Below are positions 6,342 to 12,690 of a DNA stretch of 12,690 nucleotides, in pieces (positions within the stretch are counted from its first letter, which is position 1; every line of letters begins with the position of its first letter). The DNA comes from Actinomyces sp. HMSC035G02 (GTDB lineage Bacteria; Actinomycetota; Actinomycetes; Actinomycetales; Actinomycetaceae). The stretch lies in contig KV835891.1 of assembly GCA_001838165.1 (NCBI GenBank), positions 53,469-66,158 of the forward strand, read 5' to 3'. The notes beneath the pieces are model-generated. The model did no database searches. It was given only the letters and a program-made list of their open reading frames with translations, and was not told where the DNA came from. Made by a program: the position numbers and the translations under genes.

Positions 6342-6366
6342 AGCACTAGTTTCCTGTAATAGTGCT
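6342..6366. promoter_or_regulatory. Operator-like dyad AGCACTA-N11-TAGTGCT
   Basis: A perfect 7-bp inverted repeat (6342-6348 and 6360-6366) lies in the AT-rich divergent gap between the ribokinase and MFS genes. A possible plus-strand promoter, TTCATT at 6334-6339, 17 bases, then TAATAG at 6357-6362, overlaps its right half, so a bound repressor would block it. A smaller dyad, GACAC-TTAC-GTGTC, is at 6275-6288, nearer the ribokinase gene. No regulator gene lies adjacent. Confidence 0.45.
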
Positions 6367-6507
6367 AAATGTTTGATTTGTGGTGAACTAATCGCCGTGC
6401 GCACGCTTCGGTTCTTCATCTCATCGCGGGCGGCGGGCCCCACCTGCCGCGTCGCCACCGTCCCCTCGCAGGTCATCCGAGGGGCGGCCTCGGCCCCCGC
6501 GATTAAC

Positions 6508-7830
6508 ATGCGCACCGTCGCCACGGACGGCGAATACGCGGACGGACCCGCGCGCGTGCTCCTGCCGCTTCTCGGCATCTACGCTCTCGGGACCGTCTCC
6601 CTCCAGGGGTTCAACCTGGTCTACCTGCGCGTCGCCCAGGACATCGGAGCGGGGGACGCCTCCGGCCTGATCACGGCGATTCCCGGCATCGTCCTCGGCG
6701 TCGCGTGCTTCCTGTACGGAACCCTCGGCGACTTTATTCCGCTGCGGCGCATCGTCGACGTGGGCGTTGGCCTCATCGTCGTGGGTTCCCTGCTCGGCTT
6801 CGTCTTCTCCTCGTCGCTGGTCGGCATCATCGTCGCCCGAGCGCTCCAAACTCTCGGATACCAGGCGGCCGCCTCCGCGTACATGATCCTGGCGACCGCC
6901 ATCCGCGACCCGAAGAAACGAGGCCTCTACGTCGGCCTCATGTGCGCAGCCTTCCAGGGCGGCACCGCGATCGGCATGCTGTCCGGCGGCATCCTCGCCG
7001 ACATCAACTGGGCTCTGCTCCTCCTCATCCCCCTGGCCGGCCTGGCCTGCCTGCCGATCATGGGTCGTCGCGTCCCCGCGCGCACCCGCGCCGGGCGCGT
7101 CGACGTCGTCGGCCTCGCGATCTTCTCCTCCCTGGCCCTGCTGCTTACCCTGGTCGCCGCGAATCCGCACTGGTGGCTCATTGCGGGCCTCGTCCTCGGC
7201 GGCGTCATTTTCTGGCGCTACATCGGGCGTGCGCGCGCACCCTTCATCACGCGCTCCTTCTTCACGAACGTGCCGTGGGCGCGCTCGATCAGCCTCATCC
7301 TGATCGTCTACTGCATGAACTTCACGGTCGCGCCCCTCATGAACGGCATCGGCGCCGCCAACTACGGGCTCACGCCCGCCCAGGTGTCCGTGCGGCTCCT
7401 GCCCGCCTACTGCGTCGCCCTGGCCACCGCCATGACATCGGGCGCCGTCATGGCTCGCATCGGGCGCGGGCGGACCGTGCGCGCGTGCGTCAGCCTGATC
7501 CTGACGGGCACCGCCCTCCTCGCGCTGTGCATGAGCATGGGGCCGTGGGTCATCACCGCCGCCATGTGCTTCATCTACGCCGGCTTCGGCGCCCTGTTCA
7601 CGCCCATCTACGACACCGTGTTCGCGACCGTCGCTCCGGGGCAGAACGGGCGCGCCGTCGCCATGAACGACCTCGCCATGCAGGGAAGCGCCGCAATTGG
7701 CATCGGCGTGTTCACGCCGATGCTCGCCTCGGGGGCCTTCCGGGCCATCGCCCTCGTCTGCGTCGTCGCGGCAGCGACCGGCATTGCGGGCGACTGGCTG
7801 CACGAATACCTGTACCGCCGCGGGCGCTGA
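6508..7830 (+). CDS. MFS transporter, DHA2 (14-helix) type
   Basis: A proton-driven permease of the major facilitator superfamily with about 14 hydrophobic segments in 440 residues, the topology of the DHA2 drug:H+ antiporter group (TetK/QacA-like). The loop between helices 2 and 3, GTLGDFIPLRR at 71-81, is motif A. GGTAIGMLSGG at 150-160 corresponds to the antiporter motif C in helix 5. The substrate cannot be told; a drug or metabolite exporter is the usual guess. The start is uncertain. ATG 6508 gives a normal short N-terminus but has no close ribosome site. GTG 6397 would add 37 non-hydrophobic residues after a weak GGTGA, and TTG 6373 still more. The gene is divergent from ribokinase and tail to tail with the lipoprotein gene; no clear terminator was found in the 82-base gap. 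Confidence 0.88.
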   Translation: MRTVATDGEYADGPARVLLPLLGIYALGTVSLQGFNLVYLRVAQDIGAGDASGLITAIPGIVLGVACFLYGTLGDFIPLRRIVDVGVGLIVVGSLLGFVFSSSLVGIIVARALQTLGYQAAASAYMILATAIRDPKKRGLYVGLMCAAFQGGTAIGMLSGGILADINWALLLLIPLAGLACLPIMGRRVPARTRAGRVDVVGLAIFSSLALLLTLVAANPHWWLIAGLVLGGVIFWRYIGRARAPFITRSFFTNVPWARSISLILIVYCMNFTVAPLMNGIGAANYGLTPAQVSVRLLPAYCVALATAMTSGAVMARIGRGRTVRACVSLILTGTALLALCMSMGPWVITAAMCFIYAGFGALFTPIYDTVFATVAPGQNGRAVAMNDLAMQGSAAIGIGVFTPMLASGAFRAIALVCVVAAATGIAGDWLHEYLYRRGR

Positions 7831-7912
7831 GGCCCGAGGAGGGGTGGCGCCGCAGCTCATGGCGGCCCGAGCTCGCCCTGCGAGTAGTCCTGGGAGGTCG
7901 GTGCGCTGAGTG

Positions 7913-8524
7913 TTACTTCTTCGGGATGACTCCCGGATCGAAGCCCGCAGGCATACGAGCGGTTTGGAAAAGAAGGCGTTCTGGATCCTCGGTGGAGCCG
8001 TCACTCCTCAATGGCTCCGTCCCGTAGTGGGTTTCGCTGTAGCCCTCATCGGCGATAAGGACGCTGACGGTCGCCCCGTATTCTTCGTGATACCAGACCA
8101 TCGTTGTCGCTGTGCCGTGATCTCCACTGTCTAGCTTCTCCCGCCTCGTAAATCCGAGAGGGGTGAGGTAGTCGTTGAGGATCGACCGGACTTTGTCGAC
8201 GTCGCGCTCCTCGTAGAAGTACTGCGCGGAATCGAGGGTGTACAGGGTTGTACCCTCGTAGTCAGCGCCTTGGATATGGTCCTCTGAACTGTATTCGCGG
8301 ATATTGCGGCCGTTGATGAACTTGTTGCGCGCATCAATAATCGTTGGCTCGATGTCCCGTTGGAAATCCTCAATCGAGTGCATCTTCTGTGCCTTTTGCC
8401 TGGTCTCCGCATTCGAGGGGTTCTCACCGGGATTGCCCCCGTACAGTACTGCGCACGATGCCGTGCACAGCGCCAGGAGGGCACAGGCGAGGAAAACCAG
8501 AGGCCTGGTGGAGTGTAGCTTCAT
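7913..8524 (-). CDS. Putative lipoprotein of unknown function
   Basis: A 203-residue secreted protein with a basic start, a hydrophobic stretch (residues 8-20) and a lipobox-like TASC ending at C24. The -3 position is T rather than the preferred L, V or I, so lipidation is probable but not certain. The mature part is polar, with no domain I recognise. It has a helical stretch around 35-75 and ends DPGVIPKK. Codon use is less GC-rich than in the flanking genes, which suggests later acquisition. The start ATG overlaps the TGA of a short remnant whose peptide resembles this protein's own C-terminus. The ribosome site is weak (GAAGAAG, eight bases before), so coupling to an upstream gene, now lost, may once have driven translation. 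Confidence 0.7.
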   Translation of the reverse strand: MKLHSTRPLVFLACALLALCTASCAVLYGGNPGENPSNAETRQKAQKMHSIEDFQRDIEPTIIDARNKFINGRNIREYSSEDHIQGADYEGTTLYTLDSAQYFYEERDVDKVRSILNDYLTPLGFTRREKLDSGDHGTATTMVWYHEEYGATVSVLIADEGYSETHYGTEPLRSDGSTEDPERLLFQTARMPAGFDPGVIPKK

Positions 8525-8573
8525 GTTGTGTACTTCTTCGGGATAGTGTTCGGATCACAGCCATCGGGCACCT
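8523..8573 (-). pseudogene. 3' remnant of a paralogue of the lipoprotein
   Basis: In frame on the minus strand this reads VPDGCDPNTIPKKYTT then TGA, closely like the lipoprotein's ending MPAGFDPGVIPKK then TAA. The shared DNA includes an identical TACTTCTTCGGGAT (plus strand). A TAG stands directly before the remnant's first codon and no further similarity is seen upstream, so only the tail is left. Its TGA overlaps the ATG of the lipoprotein gene (ATGA), the usual join of two co-translated genes. I infer a former tandem pair; a chance local duplication of the 3' end is the alternative. Confidence 0.55.
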
Positions 8574-8635
8574 AGCCGGGGTGCTGCAAAGTTGCTGTGG
8601 GATGGTGGCAGCGCAGGGCCGCCCCGGCCTCGTTC

Positions 8636-9529
8636 CTAGGACAGGACCAGCGCGAGTGCGGCGAGGAGCGCCCACGCCAGGGTGAAAAAACCGGTGTTGC
8701 GCAGCACCGTGATCAGCTCGCGTTCCGAGGCGCCGGTGAGGACCGGCATGCTCACGCCGGCCGCCCACGCTCCCGCGCCCACGCCCAGTGCGCCAGTCGC
8801 GAAGGGGTGCAGCCCCACCGCGACGCCCAGCACGATGATCAGCGCGACCGGAAGCCACGCACACGCCGCGAACACCCAGCGCGACGGGCGATCGCCCAGG
8901 CGCACGGCCGCCGTCATCTTGCCCGATTCGCGGTCCGTCGGAATATCTCGAATGTTATTGGCCATCAGCAGCGCCACCGACAGCAGGCCCAGCGCAGACG
9001 CGCTCATCCACAGCCACCACGGAGCCGACTGCACCTGCGTCCACGTCGTTCCCACGCACGCCAGCAGGCCAAAGAACACGAAGACCATCAGCTCGGACAG
9101 GCCGATGCCCATGTACGCGTAGGGGTGCTTGCCGCCCGTGTAGAACCAAGCGGCCATGACCGCCGCAGCGCCCGCAGCAATCAGCCACCATGTGCCCGAC
9201 ACGGCAACCAGGGCGAGGCCCGCCACGCCGGCCACCGCGAACGAACCGAGCGCCGCCGCCAGGACCGTCTTCGGCTTGGCGAGGCCGCCGCCCGTCAGGC
9301 GCGCGGGCCCCTTGCGGTTGTCATCCGTGCCACGAATACCATCCGAATAATCGTTCGCGTAATTGACCCCCACCTGCAGGGCCAGCGCCACCAGCAGCGC
9401 CAGGGCAGCGCGCACCGCGCTGAAACCTCCCAGGTAGTGCGCGGCGGCGGACCCCACGATCACGGGTGCGGCGGCGGCAGGGAGGGTGCGCAGGCGTGCG
9501 CCTTCAATCCAATTCGAAACGGAAGCCAT
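8636..9529 (-). CDS. menA: 1,4-dihydroxy-2-naphthoate polyprenyltransferase
   Basis: A membrane enzyme of the UbiA family that joins the isoprenoid chain to 1,4-dihydroxy-2-naphthoate, giving demethylmenaquinone. The 297 residues hold about eight or nine hydrophobic segments. The two aspartate-rich sites that bind Mg-diphosphate are present: NDYSDG at 59-64 and NNIRDIPTDRESGK at 191-204. The first is followed by RGTDDNRKGPARL, typical of MenA. ATG 9529 was chosen because homologues begin close to the WIEGARLRTLP segment; the frame stays open further upstream into menE, but that part has no similarity I recognise. It lies 43 bases downstream of menE on the same strand, probably in one operon, with a possible extra leaderless promoter. 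Confidence 0.93.
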   Translation of the reverse strand: MASVSNWIEGARLRTLPAAAAPVIVGSAAAHYLGGFSAVRAALALLVALALQVGVNYANDYSDGIRGTDDNRKGPARLTGGGLAKPKTVLAAALGSFAVAGVAGLALVAVSGTWWLIAAGAAAVMAAWFYTGGKHPYAYMGIGLSELMVFVFFGLLACVGTTWTQVQSAPWWLWMSASALGLLSVALLMANNIRDIPTDRESGKMTAAVRLGDRPSRWVFAACAWLPVALIIVLGVAVGLHPFATGALGVGAGAWAAGVSMPVLTGASERELITVLRNTGFFTLAWALLAALALVLS

Positions 9530-9536
9530 GCCCACC

Positions 9537-9542
9537 AGTGTA
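9537..9542 (-). promoter_or_regulatory. Possible -10 TACACT for leaderless menA
   Basis: TACACT on the minus strand ends seven bases before the menA ATG, a spacing like that at the histidine phosphatase and PLDc_N genes. The GGTGGG between box and ATG could alternatively act as a ribosome site on a menE-menA message. Confidence 0.4.
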
Positions 9543-9572
9543 GTTGGAGCGGGCGCGGGTCCGGGCAGCGGG

Positions 9573-10895
<1,323 letters not shown>

Positions 10896-11097
10896 GATGA
10901 GCCTCCCAAAGTCGACGGCGAACGCATATACAACCAGGATAAGCTCTTGCGTTCTCGCAGGTGGTGAGGGCCCTCGCGGCAATAATCACGTTTGTCGGTT
11001 GATTGGTTGGTCGAAAAGGCGAGATTTCGCCCCTTTCCGTGTGGTCGATAACTCAGCTGAAAATTCAACGGAATTTACCCACAAGCGCACACGAGGC

Positions 11098-11105
11098 TAT
11101 ACGAT
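11098..11105 (+). promoter_or_regulatory. Candidate -10 (TATACGAT) for the L,D-transpeptidase gene
   Basis: TATACG and the overlapping TACGAT stand 8-10 bases before the ATG at 11114, and no real Shine-Dalgarno sequence is present, so a leaderless or very short-leader message is likely. TTTACC at 11074-11079, 18 bases upstream of TATACG, is a weak -35. Confidence 0.45.
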
Positions 11106-11113
11106 AAGAAACG

Positions 11114-12556
11114 ATGCTCAAGAAACTATCTCTGAAAACCAGATGGGCGATCGGCGTTGTGAGCGCCCTCGTCCTCCTCGTCGTCTGTGCCGGCATCGTG
11201 TATGCGGCCAACTACTCCGGGCGTGCCCTGCCGGGCACGACCGTCGCTGGCACACCCGTCGCGGGCATGACTCGCGACCAGGTGATCGCCGCCGTCAACG
11301 AACGCGCCGACGCCGCGACCGTCACGCTCACCGTCGAAGGCAAGACCACCGAGGCCTCGCTCAACGAAGCAGGTATCACGGTCGAGGCCGACGAGACCGC
11401 CGACGCCGCCATGAAGGGGTCCACGTCCCTTCCCGCGTTCGTCAGCGCCCTCTTCTCCGAGCGTAACGTCGAGCCCGTCGTCACCGTCAGCGAAGAGTCC
11501 ATTAAGAAACTCGCCGCGACCGCGAACTCGACCCTCACCTCGGAAATGAAGGACGCTGCGGTTGTTGTTGCCGAGGACGGCGAATCCTTCACCGTCACCC
11601 CCGCGCAGAACGGTAACGGCGTATCCACCGAGGACGTCGCCTCCGCCGTCAAGCAGGCGGGCACCACCCTCACCTCCGTCACCCAGGACGTGAGCGTGCG
11701 CCAGATGGAACCCACCATCACCACCGAGAACGCCGAGGCCGTTGCCGAGAAGGCCAACGCGCTCCTCGAGACGAACATTGAAATCTCCGACGGTATCGAC
11801 ACCTTCTCCGCCGAGCGCTCCGACAAGGTCAAGTGGGTCGAATTCCTCACCAAGGATGACGGCACCCTGGACGACCCGTCCATCAGCACCGTCAAGGTCG
11901 CCGACTGGGTCAACGCCCTGGCCGCAAAGACCGACGTCAAGCCCGAGAACCGCGTCGACAACGTCGACTCCTCCGGCAACGTCCTGACCGTCGCCCGCGA
12001 AGGCAAGAAGGGCCTCAAGACCAACAACACCGAGCAGATCACCAAGGACGTCGTCGCCGCCATGACCGACGGCAAGGCGTACGAGGGCCTGTTCCACTAC
12101 GACGACGTCGAGCCCGGCTCCGAGACCAAGCAGGTCGCCGAGGGCACCGAAAATCTGGTCTACCAGGCTGCCGAAGGCGAGAAGTGGGTCGATATCAACC
12201 TTTCCGACGCCTCCGTCACCGCCTATGTCGGTGGCAAGGTCGCCGGCGGCCCCTTCTACATGGTCCCCGGCGCCCCCGACACCCCGACCGTCACCGGCAC
12301 CTTCCACGTGTACCTCAAGTACGACGTGCAGACCATGCGCGGTGAGAACGCCGACGGCACCAAGTATGAGACCGAAGGCGTCCCGTGGGTCACCTACTTC
12401 ACCGGCTCCTACGCGATGCACGGTGCCCCCTGGCGTTCCTCCTTCGGCTGGAGCGGTTACGGCGGCTCCCACGGCTGCGTGAATATGCCCGTCGATGCGG
12501 CGAAGTTCATCTACGACTGGACCGACATGGGCGACACGGTGGTCGTGCACTACTGA
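11114..12556 (+). CDS. L,D-transpeptidase with peptidoglycan-binding region
   Basis: A cell-wall cross-linking enzyme, 480 residues. It has a short cytoplasmic start, one membrane segment at about 11-31 acting as signal anchor, then a long extracytoplasmic part. The segment LPGTTVAGTPVAGMTRDQVIAAV (39-61) and the region to about 300 look like the PG_binding_4 repeats found before YkuD domains and in VanW proteins. From about 355 on is the YkuD catalytic domain, with H436 in AMHGAPWR and the active-site SHGCVN at 452-457 (nucleophile C455). The family makes 3-3 cross-links or attaches proteins to peptidoglycan; which one cannot be told here. It is monocistronic: divergent from menE and followed by a strong terminator. 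Confidence 0.93.
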   Translation: MLKKLSLKTRWAIGVVSALVLLVVCAGIVYAANYSGRALPGTTVAGTPVAGMTRDQVIAAVNERADAATVTLTVEGKTTEASLNEAGITVEADETADAAMKGSTSLPAFVSALFSERNVEPVVTVSEESIKKLAATANSTLTSEMKDAAVVVAEDGESFTVTPAQNGNGVSTEDVASAVKQAGTTLTSVTQDVSVRQMEPTITTENAEAVAEKANALLETNIEISDGIDTFSAERSDKVKWVEFLTKDDGTLDDPSISTVKVADWVNALAAKTDVKPENRVDNVDSSGNVLTVAREGKKGLKTNNTEQITKDVVAAMTDGKAYEGLFHYDDVEPGSETKQVAEGTENLVYQAAEGEKWVDINLSDASVTAYVGGKVAGGPFYMVPGAPDTPTVTGTFHVYLKYDVQTMRGENADGTKYETEGVPWVTYFTGSYAMHGAPWRSSFGWSGYGGSHGCVNMPVDAAKFIYDWTDMGDTVVVHY

Positions 12557-12566
12557 CGCGCGTCGT

Positions 12567-12580
12567 GCGCTGATCAGCGC
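12567..12580. other. 14-bp perfect palindrome GCGCTGATCAGCGC
   Basis: The palindrome lies between the stop codon of the L,D-transpeptidase gene and its terminator. It is uninterrupted and has no loop, so it looks more like a DNA-binding site than an RNA hairpin. No function can be assigned. Confidence 0.4.
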
Positions 12581-12592
12581 TGAGCATCAAGG

Positions 12593-12628
12593 GCGGGCCG
12601 GAACCGAGGGGTTCCGGCCCGCTTTGTT
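12593..12628 (+). terminator. Strong intrinsic terminator after the L,D-transpeptidase gene
   Basis: GCGGGCCGGAACC (12593-12605), loop GAGG and GGTTCCGGCCCGC (12610-12622) give a perfect 13-bp stem followed by TTTGTT. The following bases to about 12661 are a T- and G-rich simple sequence of TCTGTGTTT-like repeats without a gene. Confidence 0.92.
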
Positions 12629-12690
12629 GCGTCTGTGTTTCTGTTTGTGTCTGTGTTTGTGGCCCCGCTGGTGTTCCGGGCGCCGGAGGG

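Noticed and set aside
6421..8004. Long minus-strand open frame opposite the MFS gene
   Set aside because: Its translation is rich in D, G, R and A with no hydrophobic or domain pattern. It is a high-GC shadow of the clear MFS frame.
11016..11036. Hairpin GGCGA-GATT-TCGCC as a terminator or attenuator for menE
   Set aside because: The stem is only 5 bp plus a bulged extension. Read on the minus strand a short T-run follows, but no menE promoter position is known, so it cannot be placed in a leader.
11126..12550. Long minus-strand open frame opposite the L,D-transpeptidase gene
   Set aside because: A shadow rich in V, G and D. The plus strand carries a complete YkuD protein with promoter and terminator.

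Overview
The window is high-GC DNA with the codon use, leaderless starts and gene families of an actinobacterium. The best pointers are a 32-residue bS22 (AURKAIP1/COX24-type) ribosomal protein next to an excisionase-like helix-turn-helix gene, a mycobacterial Rv0525-like histidine phosphatase, menaquinone genes menE and menA, and a peptidoglycan-binding L,D-transpeptidase. I infer Actinomycetaceae, something like Schaalia or Actinomyces. That is an inference from gene content, not a proven identification.

Layout. Bases 1-1938 are the odd part. A lower-GC gene for a solitary AbiEi-like winged-helix plus DUF559 nuclease-fold protein (minus strand) lies between copies of a composite repeat: one short copy at the left edge and two tandem 220-bp copies on the right. 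The repeat is built from roughly 22-bp cores in opposite orientations, spaced exactly 42 and 72 bp apart. Two perfect TGTGGATAA (DnaA-box) sequences lie beside the gene's 5' end. Next come trkH, a potassium channel-transporter subunit (minus strand), and, diverging from it, the helix-turn-helix gene and the bS22 gene, ended by a strong terminator. A leaderless histidine phosphatase gene follows on the plus strand.

From 4839 to 6213 the minus strand carries a small PLDc_N-type membrane protein and a ribokinase. Divergent from the ribokinase is a 14-helix DHA2-type MFS transporter, and the AT-rich gap between them holds an operator-like dyad. A putative lipoprotein gene (minus strand) has, directly in front of its start, the tail of what looks like a lost paralogue. 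Then come menA and menE, transcribed leftward as a probable menE-menA operon for two steps of menaquinone synthesis. Divergent from menE is a cell-wall L,D-transpeptidase, closed by a textbook terminator.

How the genes fit together. Most are chromosomal housekeeping: ion uptake, ribosome structure, quinone synthesis, cell-wall cross-linking and sugar phosphorylation. The histidine phosphatase, menA and menE also share a neighbourhood in Mycobacterium, as far as I remember. The accessory candidates are the repeat-flanked DUF559 gene, the ribokinase/MFS pair and the lipoprotein with its remnant. No tRNA, rRNA, CRISPR array, transposase or phage gene was seen.
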